DNA of 64,000 bases from Saxidomus purpurata (GCA_022818135.1 JAFMSR010000015.1:3459859-3523858); one strand, 5' to 3'; positions 35,215 through 49,481 are shown, counted from the stretch's first letter. A program made the numbers and translations. The notes: generated from the sequence alone by a model not told the origin.

Positions 35215-35340
35215 ACAAGTATTTAGTTACACCTACGGTTATACTCACTATGTTATACTAAAGCAAATTCTTGCTTTTCCGAGTCCAAGTGCCGAGAAGT
35301 CATCTGAACTGCAGAACAAGTAAGATCTGAAGACGAGATC
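35215..35340 (-). other. Possible noncoding 5' exon of gene N1
   Basis: The exon would end ...aatacttgt|gtaagtg. This is the paralog of the stretch at 652-780; the upstream limit is unknown. Confidence 0.25.
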
Positions 35341-36004
35341 ACTGCGCGTACTATTAACGCTTATTTCACAAGAAATCGTTCGTTAAAGCACGGATAGCAA
35401 CTTATTATTTCGAGTTTTTCAAGCCCGGGCAAATGCGCATGGCAGGTAAGAAAGAGTTTTAAGTCAAGTCCTAAGTACAGATGGAGAGATTTTTACTTTG
35501 GACGTTGAGCTTCCAACTTTCAGTAGTTAGAAGTAGACATTGTTGTCTTAAGTGAACTCTGGTTGTGAATAGCAGACATTGGACTATCGAAAGTTGTTTT
35601 TCAAGGATTTTCTCAAAATAAAAAAAAATCTTTAATGGCATAGTGTTTTCTGCAAAGTTAACATGCTTATGAATACTAAGAGTAAATGGGGGAAACAAAT
35701 GAAAATAAAAACATGATAAATTATGACTATAATCTCTTGAGTACCTATATTATCTTAAATTAAAAAGCATATTTCCTTCTTTCTACATACAAGACATGCA
35801 CAAATGGACCCGGTAGAAACAAGGAGATGTCTTGGGTATCTCTAAACTGATCTGATTGCACGGTATGCTTTATCTGGACTCTTACGTGTTCAAATGTAAT
35901 TCTATGTAATGTTTAAATATATATTGTATTTCTGGCATTTGCGTATTTAACATCCTCGGCGTCTTGTTAACTTATATATAGCATATGAAAAGGGCGTGAC
36001 TCGT

Positions 36005-37150
36005 GTCATTCAATTTGTTAGTTATTACATGTTATATAAGATTCCAAATGGATATGGGCAATATGATAGGGATGGTACTGCTTGATCTCCAGAAGGCCTT
36101 CGACACTGTTGATCACAGTATTTTTTTATGAAAATCGAAGCCCTTGTGCTAAGTGAAGATGGCGTAAGATTGTTTAGGTCATACTTATGTGATAGACATC
36201 AACTGGTTGCTGTATCTGGTACATCATCTTATCCCTCTAGTATCACATGTGATGTCCCTCAAGGGTCCATATTTGGGGCTCTTTTATTTTCAATCTACGT
36301 AAGTTTAGGGTTATGATTCTGGCATATTGGTTACATGTAAAAGTAAAAGACAGATTGAAACTGCATCACCTAGTGAACTGGAAACAGTCAGTGAATGGCT
36401 CATTTGTAACAAGTTATCTTTGCATTTAGGCAAAACAGAGTCCATTTTGTTTGGCTCAAAACCAAAAATAAGGTTTCAATTCAGCATGGAAATATCATGT
36501 AATGGCAAGATTATTGATGCTGTCCATTCAGTTAAATATCTTGGCGCCACTTTGGACCAAAGCCTGTCTGGTGAGCCTATGGCAAGGTCAGTAATTAGTT
36601 AAGCTAACGCTATGTTAAAATTCCTGTATAGAAAAGTTAACGTTATTTTCTAACACAACATACAAGAAAGCTATTGGTTATATCCCTCATCCAGTGCCAG
36701 TTTGATTATGCCTGTTCCTTTGGTACCAAAGTTGGACTCAGTTGTTGAAAAGTAGACTTCAAGCAACCCAAAACAAATTAGTGAGATTCGTCTTGAGTTT
36801 GGATTCTATGTCTCATGTTGGTCGTCCAGTTTAGGTATTTAAAGTGGTTACCAGTTGAAAAACGGGTTAGCCAAATTATTTTGTGTCGTGTTTTCAAAGT
36901 TAAGTCAGGCATAGCTCCAGATTACCTCGAAGAACATTTTAATCATGTACACTCATTACACAATGATTGTACAAGGTTAATGGTAGCTTTTTGTCCCAAT
37001 CCTGATGATCCATCCAGGTTAAACTTCAATGACAGTAGTTGTTTTTGTATTCCCAAGGTAAAGGGATTTGGTAAAAAGTCTTTAGCTTATCAGGGGTGTA
37101 TCCTTTGGAATAACTTGCTACAGTTGATACGTAATATTACAGTTTTTTAA
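36005..37150 (+). pseudogene. Reverse transcriptase pseudogene, copy B
   Basis: This is the paralog of the copy at 1411-2665, with open pieces at 36128-36316, 36327-36602 and 36815-37150. It differs by its own lesions: a frameshift near 36,121 and a deletion of about 35 bp just before the catalytic box. It shares the corrupted YADD position with copy A, so inactivation came before the duplication. Confidence 0.85.
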
Positions 37151-39663
37151 GCATTTTAAGGAAATATCATTGGCTGTCCTAGTTTTAACATTGTGTCTTA
37201 TCATTCTCAACGATCTCTTTGCATTTATTTAGTGTCTTGTCATTCCTAACGAGCTCTTTGCATGTTTAGTGTAATGCTTGGATAGATATACATTGTACTT
37301 GGTATATTACTTTTTAATCTAGTCAGTGCTTTTATTGTTATAACACTGCTTAATACTCATATAACTGAAATGTTTAGTCATACAGTACTTTGATATCATG
37401 CATACAATGATGTTGTAATAACCTAGGTATGTGGTATTACAGAAATGTGATACCATTTATTCATTTGAAGTAAATAATCATGCCTTTCCGTGGTGTGCCA
37501 TCAATGTCAAGGACCACAATGAAAATAAGAGAGAATCACTTTTCCCTCTTTTGTGTAATCCTTGGTATTGATGTGCATATTATGGTTTATAAACTTGTGT
37601 ATACATGTAATTATTTGTATGTGTATACATTATGTTTGTTTTAACCATGTTTGTACATCTGTTATATACTGAAATCTACCTATCTATATATGCTCGTGAT
37701 GTTATTCCATGCGTACAATATAGTGCGTGTGGTATCATGTTGTATGTACGAGATAGTATTTAGTGCGCACTTCATTTTATTTCGTTAAAACGTGGTGGTC
37801 AATGTTGAATGCGTAGTATAGCATACCGTGCGCACGAGTCTACCCAATAGGATAGCTAGTCAAGAAATAAGTCAGTCTCTGGAAATGGGTGAGCGTTTGT
37901 TCTCTGTCAACATCTGCATTGCGAATGTAGGTAATTCATCCGCGGCATGCACAGAAAGTTGTCACTTACTTGAAGAGTATGGGGTGTCGTATTACTATTT
38001 ATAGACATATTTTTATCAATAATTTGAATCATTTTAGACATAAAGAAATACAAATCTGTTTTTACATCAAAAATCGATTTTCTGATATCAGTTTAATTTT
38101 GGTTATCGATAATTCAATATCTGATATCAAAAATGGTCACTATTTCCCTTCATATCAGAAAATCATTTATTTATATGAAGAATTCGAATTTTTTATATAG
38201 AAAAATTTATCTCTTAAAATAAATTTTTCTATATTAAAAATTGCTAAAACAATTAGCAAAACGGCACTCTCACATTATATGAGAACTTAGTTATTTGAAT
38301 ATACATCGTACGGAGAAATGCTTGGTGACCAACTCCCGTCAACAAAACACGGACGACGGAGCTGTTTTTTTCTGCGGTCATCAGGTAGAATAATATGGAG
38401 TACAATAGGTTTATTTAAAACAAGTGGAAAGAGGAACATTGTTGAAGGAATTTGTAAAATTGGAATATTAGATGCGAAGATATTAAAGATTGAACATTTC
38501 AAAAATTGAGAATAATGGAGGCGGCCATTTTGAATTTGTGATGTCATAGTGCTGTAACTAAACATTCAAGCAGGTATTACTGTTAAATTAAAAACTGCAG
38601 CTTCAAATATATGTTAAAATTTGTCAACCTACATGACACTTTGCATATTTACTTAATAGTTTTCTCATAGCTCTCCTATTGTTTTATCCGATTTAAAAAA
38701 TTCTTTCAACAGTGTGTTTGTGTTAACAAGCTCTCTAATTTCAGAATATTTTGACTTGCGTTACCATTTAAGTGATGATTCTGACTGATGACATGTGTGA
38801 TTGTATTATATTAGATAGAAAAAGTTAAAAGACGTCTCTGTTTCTTTTTCTACATTTCATAAACTATTTGACCTTGAATAAAATCTTTATGAAGACCTTC
38901 ATATAATGTACCTTACACACTCAATTGTCCATGTTGACTTTATATACACTTACAGTATTTCGATATCCACTATTCACAAGCACAGTTCACTTAAAGCGAA
39001 AATGTCAAGTAGTAAGACGTGCACAATTGCAGACAACGGTAAATAAATTGCGGTCAGAACAAATTTGAAGAAGTTTCAAACATTATTTTACCAAAGTTCA
39101 CTTGAAAGAATGAAGATGGCTGTTATTGTTGTGGTTTTAATCAAGTTTCTTTTTGACACTTTACATATAGTTTCGGTTTATAATTTGGATTTTTTCTCAA
39201 AAATAAATGAGTTACCTTTATTTTAATGGCTGTATTATGAGCCCTGAGAGATTTGTTACGTATGCTGAGTACTTAACAGTGCACTTTCGTCAGGCTAGGG
39301 ATATGTGGATTTTTAGCTCGATCGAGCTATGTCATCAAATTTGATTAGCTTTAGTGACCTTACCTTTGAATAGTCATACCATTTAATGATATAAACACCA
39401 GTCATACCATTTAATGATATAAACACCAAATCTTGCCGCCTTCTATTTATTCATTATCAGTTTTACAGTACAAAATAATTACACAATTAGGAAAAAGCCG
39501 TTCCCAGTGAAGGATTCGAGCCCATGGCCCTCACGAATATTGAATGATTACCTACGTTAAGCAAACTTACGAGTAAGAACAGATTTTCTTAAAAATAAGG
39601 AAGAAACAAAATGGTGTCTTAATATACATGAAATACAAAGATCCGTTGCTAACATACACACTT
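37151..39663. other. Noncoding DNA, copy B
   Basis: Collinear with A 2,666-6,250 but missing about 1 kb (A 4,290-5,290) and about 190 bp (A 3,858-4,050). A 28-bp direct duplication (agtcataccatttaatgata...) at about 39,372-39,427 is unique to B. Confidence 0.5.
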
Positions 39664-39985
39664 AATATCGTATACCTGTCCTACTTAATTCTGATTGGCA
39701 GATAGCGCTCACGTGCCGGGTCTGCAAAAGTATATGTAGACCTGGAAATGATGTGTAGACCTGCACGGAATTTAAGACGTCATTTCTGTTATATTTTCGT
39801 ATGTTTTTCACTACTCTTTATGAGTATACGATATAATGATTATAGACTAATGTTTCGGTCAATACATAGTTTTGTGGACCTGCTAAAAAATTATATTGAC
39901 CTCGGACTTCGTCCTCGGTCAATATCACTTTTAACAGGTCCGCAAAACTATGTATTGACCTCAAAATTAGTCTATAATTGTATAA
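39664..39985. mobile_element. Foldback (hairpin) element inserted in copy B only
   Basis: A is continuous across this point (near 6,250). Arms of about 70 bp at about 39,838-39,907 and 39,912-39,980 pair (attatagactaat, ggtcaatacatagtttt, gtattgacc...) around a ttcgtc loop. Outer bases atcgtatac / gtatacgat are also inverted. It has no coding capacity. Confidence 0.7.
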
Positions 39986-42280
39986 TGTAGATTTTCACGC
40001 AAAAATCGGGGTTTGCGCATTTTGTGGGAGTTAATCTTACTATTGCCTGATACCTCATAGCTTGCTCATCTCAACAAGCCTTCAAAAATGCGCAACACTA
40101 CTATTAAAACATTTTTTTCGCTAGGCAATTACCAAAAACAATGTAAATAACAAAATATATTTAAATGCACTTGCTGCTATTATTTCTCGATTTAATGTAA
40201 TATAATCAATTGACAACGGATATTGGCATTTCATGTTTACTACCACGCCACTTTAATGTGCATGTTTTAGTTGCTAGTACTTTATATTTCAGTTGCTTTA
40301 ATGTACTTGATTTGCTTTAGACACTTGTGTATTGTATTCTTGTTTTAGTTGTTGCCATTCTTTCTTATCAAATCATTAAATCCTTCTCTTTAGTATGTAC
40401 TCTGTATAATACAAATACTCTTCTCCCCTATACCTCTTCAGTATTTTTTCTGGCTTACATTGCCACACCCTAACCAAGCTTTTCGTTTCGCTGGGGGTTA
40501 TATCATTTTTACCATCTGAACGATTAAGCTATTCATTTCGTGAAATATTGATGAAAATTTAAGTACAATGTATTAAGTGTTTTCTCTTTTCTACAGCTCT
40601 TAATCCATAGAAGATTACCTATTAAGATTCTTATTTTAAACCAATACACCTGCATGCTTCTATTGCAGTTTCTTGCTTTTGCTTCTGGTTTTCTTGACCA
40701 TGTGTTTGAAATGTTGTCATATTGTGAGGAAGTGTCTGAACAGTTCTCTACATATAGGATTTAAGGGGATAAATGTCTTTAACTCTTTTTATTGGTCGTA
40801 CTTCTGTGCTTTCTTTCACAATTCAGAGTCTTTATCTACATGTAGATCAAGATCAGCAACTTTCCCACAATTTTTATCTTTTTTTATCTAAATAATACTA
40901 AATGTTTATCTAATATTTTCTAGAAATGAGTTGTTCACCATTGCAAACATGATCGTGTTATTAAATCATCCTCAGTGCTTCTTATTTGTTCTCTTTAATG
41001 AGTATAATTTCGGCTAGTGCAGGGTTTAAAAATAGATATAATGGTATTTAATGTTCTATAAAATATTATTGTATTCAATGTGCTTAAGGTCATAAATAAT
41101 ATTTATCTATTTACTTGTAATATTTTAATTGTTTCATGACAGCTTTGCATCTTTACAGCTACCATACCCATATTTTCGCCCTTTGTCGTGTTTTAATCTG
41201 TCGTGTTTTAGACATTTCGCCGCGTCAAATCAAAAAGTCGAAAATGGCACGAGATGGCAGAAATCAGCATCCATAGTTTTGTGACACATTGAACTGACTC
41301 TTCATAACGTATCAAATCATTTTAATGGCCGACGGAATGTCTGGAACATTTGTATGATGTATTTATTTTGCTCATTATTTTGCTGAAGTTTGGTGTATTA
41401 CTGCACAGTAATAGATGCAAAGGATCGAATTAATTTAATAGATGCTCTCACATTGAATTGTGTCAAAACGCAACCTTGTGACGTACTTACAAGCGTGTTG
41501 TTAATTATAATTCAAAAGAGACCATATTTTTATGAAAGTTTACAGCATTATAGAGAGCGTTGCGTACACGTTATAATGATATGAAGTGTTTGTGTGTAAA
41601 ACAGATATGATATTTTTGACGTCGCTTCGGTTTCGGACGTGTCATTGTTTTTAGATGTGCAAACCCATAAAGAAAACATATCCAGATAGTGTCGGTGCTG
41701 TATGAGCAAGCTGTTGAAGTATTGGCGATATATTGGACATATGAGAAGACTGGTTACACGTGTTACCTAGATAATTACCCAAAATTTTGTTATAACTCCT
41801 TCCTTAACGTAATTACATTATGTCGGGTGTTCTTCACAATTTGATGGAGAAACATGCAACGAATGACAAAGAAAACATGTATTAAAGAATCTCGTTACAA
41901 TAAAACGGCGGGAAAACGCCGTGAAAAAGTGTGTGTAGTGAACACCTGAATGTTTTAAACACAGACATTTGTATTGCACTGAAATATCTTAGAGAATGAT
42001 GTGTACTTGAGGTCAGTGTGACTAAAGAAAGATCCCCACGAAATATTCGTTCGTTATAATCTATTTACAGATTAAATGGTTACCCACATATCGATAATTT
42101 GTGAATATCATAAGTATTATAGTTCTGTAATATATGATCAACTCACTGCCTGCACGCAAGTTCAATGTGGTAAACATATACATGCACGAGGACGATAAAC
42201 AGTGCGTGTCAATATTACTTATTTATCATGCAACTAGCATTAAATCTGACCGATAACACCCGTCCGATATTTTAAAATGA

Positions 42281-42385
42281 TATCACGTCACTGACGTGAT
42301 AACACTTTATAACCACGCCCACATGCCGTACTACTTCCAGTTCAACAAGCAAGACTCCTCAAGTGCAATCACAGAGAAAAAGTAA
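42281..42385 (+). promoter_or_regulatory. Putative core promoter with perfect CRE palindrome (copy B)
   Basis: A perfect 21-bp palindrome (42281-42301; arms tatcacgtca around one C) is followed by TTTATAA (42306-42312) and the leader-like stretch seen in A. In copy A one arm has a mismatch. Confidence 0.4.
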
Positions 42386-43135
42386 TCAAAACATTTCATT
42401 TATCCTATCATTTTTGTATTTTTGTTTACAAATCATTGTTAATGATGTAGTTATTGCATAAAAATACAGCCCAAATAGATAAATTGAATGATTTAAAACG
42501 AACAGCAAGGCACCATAAAAATTGAAAATCACCTGTAGAATTTTTATTTTTGAAAAAAACATAGGGTTGTTGGTATTCATTTTCTTAGTTAGATCATTTG
42601 CTATCCATCTACACCAATGTTGAGGCAAAATTTGAGAAAAAGTTGATTTTCATTTTTTTTATCACTATCCAATTTTTACAGTAAGTTCTTAATGCGTGGT
42701 TGAAATGGCCTGAAACCTATCAGCTACCTATCAAAAGTTGAAAACTATCTTTGAACCGCTCACCTTTCACTCATCAACTCTCAAGTTCCTCGTTTGTTTA
42801 CAATTAGAATACCCCAATGGTGTTGAACCCACGCCGCCATTTTTGAAATGTCAGTGTTTTACTTGGAAATTCTTGCGTGTGTCTTTGCAAATATTTTGTT
42901 TGCAAAACAATATCATTACATTAGAACAGAAAAACATTTATAAATAGGCTCATGAAGGTAATTATAAAGCTATATTGATGTCGTTTTTATATTTTTTGTC
43001 TTTTGAAATGTAGAACTATTTTTCGAGGCACATGTAGTAATTTGAAATCATTTTCTTTTATAAATACCGTATTTATTCTATTTCAGGCCCCTAAAAGTGT
43101 CAAAAAAATACAATATGAAGATTTGCATGATAAAT

Positions 43136-43282
43136 AGAATATTAGTCAACTGCCTTTTGACAACATGTGATATCAGGTTCGGCAGATACGGTCGGAAAAG
43201 GCTCGGCAGAGCCTCGCCTTTTCCGACCGCATCTACCTCACCTGATATCACATGTTATCAAAAGACAGTAGCCTAATATTCT
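43136..43282. mobile_element. Intact foldback MITE, 147 bp
   Basis: Arms of about 70 bp pair almost throughout: agaatattag / ctaatattct at the ends, then ctgccttttga, acatgtgatatcaggt and cggtcggaaaagg. In A the same element is split by the 4.58-kb transposon. It is missing from the inverted copy at 33 kb. Confidence 0.75.
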
Positions 43283-44290
43283 CTATACTCCAACTAAAAA
43301 ATCAAACTAATACAAATCCTCATGCGAAGAATAACTGTAGATGTATTTCACATTCCGGAGAGCTACATGTACTTCAGGAAAATTTCTGTAGGGAATCATC
43401 GATCTCACATGTCATTTTGCATAAAGGATAACTCGTAAACGTGTCTTTCAAAAAAACAAACTTTAAAGATATAATTGAATCTATACATTTTACATGGACA
43501 CCATGTAAAAGCTGCACTTGACCTCTAAACACTGATGGGATTGTAATGATCGCGGTTAAGGTCCAATGCTGACGAACTTCGTACAAAGCACTTAAGAGTC
43601 CGAACTTCTTTCGCTGCACTTATTAACACATTTAGTCGAGGAAAGTACGTGTACCCGGGTTGCGATATATTTTCATTAAGACGTTATATTTATTGATCGA
43701 TACCTGGCTACTGATGTATTGTACATTCTTTTTCAGCAAGTGGATTGCCATAAAACGGGTGAACTGTTGAGCTGTTTTGTAGCTCTAAAAGCGATTTGGA
43801 ACGGACTTTTATAAACAGAAATCATCTGAGTGCTTTGATTATAATAGACTTGTATCGGATCTTTAATAGCGTAGAACGTATCTATATGACAGTATGTATA
43901 CAAAAGCGAAAGTCTACACTATTACTGCAACGGCTGAATATTAATTTGGGTTTTCTTGGACTGTGTCTTTTTGGTACTAGGCCTGTTGGATAGTCTTGTG
44001 TTAACTGTATCTACTCCTATTATATACATATTTATATATATATTTTAACTACTAAATGCCTGACTGACGAAAACTTATGTTGTGTTACAGCATTACAGCA
44101 ATTGTTCTCTGATAATTAAGTGTTGTATTTTAAAGGTGTTAATAAATGGTGAATTGATTTATGATTACTATGTATCAACAGAATGACTGTTAAAATATCG
44201 TTTTATGAAAGAATTATAAATTTTGCTTTGCTTGTTTCTATTTTTTTTTCATTATGCATGTGAGTAAATTGTGATCGAGATCCTGCGTAT
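43283..44290. other. Noncoding DNA nearly identical to A 14023-15028
   Basis: No gene supported. Just after the microsatellite, an A-box-like gtggcctagtggttatgg at about 44,480 (A 15,192) may be a SINE head. Confidence 0.45.
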
Positions 44291-44375
44291 GAGAGAGTGA
44301 GTGAGTGAGTGAGTGAGTGAGTGAGTGAGTGAGTGAGTGAGTGAGTGAGTGAGTGAGAGAGAGAGAGAGAGAGCG
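44291..44375. repeat. (GAGT)n(GA)n microsatellite, GAGT-expanded
   Basis: About 15 GAGT units and a short GA tract, the reverse of copy A. Confidence 0.95.
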
Positions 44376-45397
44376 ATATTTTAAATTCTTTTTTGAGGGC
44401 CATATGGAAAAAAAGATGTTTTGATTTACCTTGTTATTCTTTCTATGTTACCTTCATAAAAAAGGTTAAATGATAATTCGTGGCCTAGTGGTTATGGACT
44501 TTGCATTATATGCATGTAGTGTACACACTTTTGATCACTCTATTGCCAGTAAGGCAGTTTTAGTAAAAGTTTTAGTAATATTATAATAGTCTCATCGAGT
44601 ATTTAGTTAATCAAGTAGTGTATATTTAGGATTAGAACGGATATAGTTCAAAATGTTTTAAGCATTTAGATACGGTGTCCTGGTAGATTTTTATACATTT
44701 TTACCTATACAGGTGCGGTTGTCATTCATCTTAAATAGTGCTGCTTGATGCCACATTCCCATGGATCCAGGGCCTACAGGTACTGATAAGTACTGGCGAC
44801 TATATCGTGCCGAATATTACTTAAAACGAATAAAAAATATGACATGCAAGTTTCATAGAATTATCTGTAAAACTGATGTCGAAACATGGATTTTTAATTG
44901 TCCAGCTAAGAATAAGTTTATGTCGTAAAAATACCACAGTAGTGTTCAAAGGGAAACAACTCTTATAAAAAATATCTGTACAAAAGTCTTAAATTTCTAA
45001 TGCTGATTCAGATAGATTAAAGAAGTTCTGGCCAATGGTAGATCAAAAGTTTGTTTACATTAAACATTTCTTACTTTGCGGGTCAATATACATGTTAAAA
45101 TAAGTGCATAATTTCTACATGGCAAAATGGAAAAGTTTCAATTGCTATGATGTTTTCTGAAAATAATCGTTTTTCAGAATTTATCTAGGTGCGTGCAAAC
45201 CATGTGATACACACCATAAATGCAGATAAACCCGTCAATATTCATTTATTTTATTATTCGCAATGCTGTTACATGATTCACAACATACCATGATATTATA
45301 TTCGAGTATATAAAGAAACATTTTACAAAAGTCACTATACATATAATTTGCATAATTTGTTCTAGTGACAAATATTTCAATCTAATTAAAGTACACA

Positions 45398-46328
45398 AAC
45401 AAGAGGTCCAAGATGGCCCTATATCGCTAACCAGAGACCAACTTATGACCATAATTTTATGTGACTAAACTTCAACCCTAAACTATTATCATGAACACAA
45501 ACATTCTATTTGACCTTATCAAGACAAACCTTCTGATCAATTTACATGATGATTGGTTATAAAATGTTACTTCTTGAGTACTAACAAGGTTCTCCTCGGA
45601 ATTAACCTTGTGACGTAGGTTTTAATCCAAGGTGATCCATTCAAACATTCTGACCAATTTTCATGATATCGGTAATCAATGTAACCTGTATGGCATGTAC
45701 AAGGCTTTGTACCGGATGAGCTATTTTTTGACCTCAGATGACCCATATTTAAACTCTACCATAATCTTATAAAGACAATCATTCTGACCAAGTTTCATTA
45801 AGATCCAATGAAAAATTCAACCTTTATTGTGTACACAAGGTTTTCCTATGATTTGACCCCGGGACATAGTTTCCCAGATGATCCACATTCAAACTCAATC
45901 TAGATTTCATCAAGGCAATCATTCTTACCAAGTTTCATGAAAATTCAATGAAAAATGCAACCTCTATTGTATAAACAATGGTGTTTTTTTTTATGATTTG
46001 ACCCCATGACCTAGAGTTTTGACCCAAGATGATCATATTTAAAATCTATCTAGATTTTATCTCGGCTGTCATTCTGACCAAGTTTCTGGAATATCCAATG
46101 AGAAATGCAACCTATATTGCAAACACAACGTTTTTCTATTATTTGACCCCATGACCTAGTTTTTAACCAAAGATGACCCATATTCGAACTCGATCTAGGT
46201 TTTATCATGGATGTCATTTTGACAAAGTTTCATGAAGATCCAACAATAAATGTAACTCTTTTGCAAACGACAGACGATGGACACAAGGCGATCAAATAGC
46301 TCAGCTTGAACACTTCATACAAGCTAAA
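45398..46328. repeat. Modular repeat family 1, copy B member
   Basis: This is the paralog of 16108-17046, differing by only a few bases and 8 bp of the gacagacagac tail. Confidence 0.8.
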
Positions 46329-47883
46329 AAGACAAAAAGTAACTTATTATAATTCAACCATTACCATTTCAATAGGATTTCTTTAGAGGAAATAAAAACC
46401 AGTAAATTTTGAAAAGCATTTTACATAACATAAAACAAAAAAGTATATTAATGAAAACGTATATGAGTTATCTTAAAGGTTGAATTACCACTCAAAATAG
46501 TCATAATATTTTTCGACAAACATGAAGATTAAAACACAGTTTATGTCTTCAAAACATGTAACACATGAGTTTAGTGAGTAACTTTTTTAGTGACAGGTAC
46601 AGTGAAGTTCCTGTTATAAAACCACCTTTTGGGCCTGCATTCTGAAGAAACGATCTTTGTATTGGGACCTTTTTACAATGAATTGGCCATTTGGTTAGGA
46701 AATGTTTGGTCTTATAGCAAGGTTGGTTTTAATATCGGAACTTTACTGCATGTCTGAAAAGATACGTGCAGAAATGAGGGATTTAGCGTTTTAGATTTTC
46801 TCCCTCTATTCCATGGGAATAAAACTGTTCCCAATGTTCTATAGATTCATATAATTTTGCTATAACAAAGACAATGTGAATTATTTAAGGAAGACTTAAT
46901 GAGTCTAAAACTATGATGCGAGAATATTGAATTCTAGACTAAGTGTAGAAGCGTCAATGATTCTATAGTCTCAACTCATTTTTAGGCACTTGAATGATGC
47001 AAATATTATAAGACATGTGTACCAAGTTTAAAGTTAGACGGACAATCATAATTTATATTGTATATAAAATTGATGTTTCGCAAATAGCAGTATACTTGAA
47101 ACCTGATATGCATTATACATATATAGGAATAGATGGCCACCCACTTACTTCCTAGTGCTTTGTCATATATAGGTCAGATGCAGATTATGATAAATCGAAT
47201 CCCTGCCAAGCTTATATTTACACGTGACCGTGGTCAGTTCTGCATCATATCATATCATAGAGAAAAGACGTACCCGGAACATTGGATTTGGATTTGTATC
47301 GTTTACATTTTATTTCCCTATCCGCCCAACCTCCCTCCTGGCTATCTATACCTATTCATTCTGTAGTCTAACAATTATGCTAGGTGGTTTCATTGTCCAA
47401 CTTTGTATAATTATTAATTTGAACTTGATCTGATAATCTTATTCTATGAAATTATTAGGATACATATTTGAAAAGGACCTGGCTCTGCCAGACAATATCA
47501 ATCAAAAAGTGTTCGTAGTCATTATAGTAGTTAAGTAATGTTTGGCTTTTTTATAAAAGCTCGACAGTTTCTTCTATGCTACAAATGAACTTCGCGTGAC
47601 TAAACAAACTGGCGTCAAGAAGACATAAAAAGACGGACAATCATCCATTGTTAGATGAGCTAATTAAACAAAAACGACTAGAGTTTATGTTCATTGTTTT
47701 CGGATTTGTAGTGTATCCGGTGCCTCGCATTAATGCCGGGTGACTATCTAATTAAGAATGTGTGTATAAAGGTAAGCAATGAAAATGACGATTTTAGTCA
47801 TGTGATGTTTACAATCGCATTGATAAATTTCATTCATATGTTTTCAAAAACTGTTTCATATGACCTCTTTATTATATATCTAA

Positions 47884-48842
47884 ACAAGATCTGGCAGTAG
47901 GACAACGCGCTCGACCTTTTGCAGTGCTTGCCAATGAAAAACATCTTATTCAGTAAAAAAAAATCAAATGTATAAAAATGGCCACAAGTAGCAAGATATT
48001 AAGTCAAAAGTTATCATACTTAATTGTTTGATATCCCTGAATAATACAGCAAAGTAATAAATTAATACTTCAAGTGGTTAATGATATATGTACATATGCC
48101 AGTGCGAGTTGCACGCAAGACTCTAACTAGGATTTTTAAGTACAAATCAAGAAACATGTTCACAGAGTTATCTTATCTTGCTTACAGATAGGTGTCATAA
48201 TGGTACAGACGTTTTCCAACTTTCAAAGTAATATCTCAAATGGTTAAGTCAACAAGTGGACAAGAATGAAAACTTAAACTGCGTTTTTATGTCGAAAAGG
48301 GCCATAGTTCAAATGAAATCCTTGACAGAGTTACCTTTTTCCTGCCTATGTTTGGGGATAATGATGGTTAATAAGTATTCCCACTTTCAAAGTCATATCT
48401 CAAACAGTTAAGTAAAAAGTGAACTGGTACGAAACACTTAACCGAGTTTCTAAGTCGATAAAGGGCCTTAATTCAAATCAAAATCCTTGATAGAATGTCA
48501 TTCTCTTGTATTCAGATGGGGATAATAATGCAAACAACTATTCAAAGTTTCAAAGCAATACCTCAAAGGGTTAAGTCAATAAGTGGATTTTACCTATATT
48601 CAATGTATTTTCTAAGTCAAAAAGAGGCATAGTTCTGACAAAAACCTTGACAGAGTATTGTACTCTTGTCTGTTTATGGAAGTTATAATGGTCAAAGTAT
48701 AGTAAGTTTTCGAAGCAATACCTCCAATGGTTTTGAAATGAAACGGGGTTGTACGAAAAACTTAACCAAGGTGTGACATCAATGCTGACGCCGAGGCGAG
48801 TAGGAAAGCTAGCCTTTACTTCAAAAAGCCGACCTAAAAACG
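47884..48842. repeat. Modular repeat family 2, copy B member
   Basis: Paralog of 18785-19600. It is more complete, keeping the 'agatattaagtcaaaagtta' and 'gacatcaatgctgacgccga' segments that A lost. Confidence 0.8.
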
Positions 48843-49481
48843 GCAATACCATCTCTGGTTGATTGTTGAAAGAGCCGACAAAAATATACATACTTTGAAG
48901 GTTTGCAAAGTAAATGTGATTTTTTGATCTGCTTTACATTCTTTTACAATTACAAACTGTACACGATGGTGAAAAAGCTAAATCTCTGGGAATGAGGAAT
49001 CGACATATCCTAAAGATTGCGAGGTGCAAGCAAACATGAAAACGTAGCCACGTAAGATTTATTTACAGGCTTTGAAAGGGTTGAATTCTCTTAAAGGGTT
49101 GATGATGTTTTTTTACAAGGAAATTCGTCGCCGAAATGATCCTTAAATGCAGTTAAAGTTAATTTGATTTTAAACTGTGTGTGAACCCAGTACAGCGAAA
49201 AAATGATCGCATTAATGAAGTGATGGGACCATACTATGCGAGTTGTTTCCTATATTAAAATGTATTTATTCTTTTAAAAAGGTACTACTCCCGTCAGAAA
49301 TGTTGAAATACAGGGGGGAAGGAAGTGTCTTATGAAGCAATAGCTCAAAGTAGCATTCTCACGCCATACCATTTGTTATTATTTGGCTCATTGAAAGTCA
49401 TTTTGCCGCGTCTTTGATGCTTTGCATCAATGCTTTTCTTGCGAGTTCACTGAAATACAACAAGCAATCGGTCATTAGAAA

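Noticed and set aside
44203..44403. 66-residue ORF rich in SLTH repeats
   Set aside because: It is translation of the GAGT microsatellite.
48571..48891. 106-residue minus ORF
   Set aside because: It lies inside modular repeat family 2, and other family members do not keep the frame.
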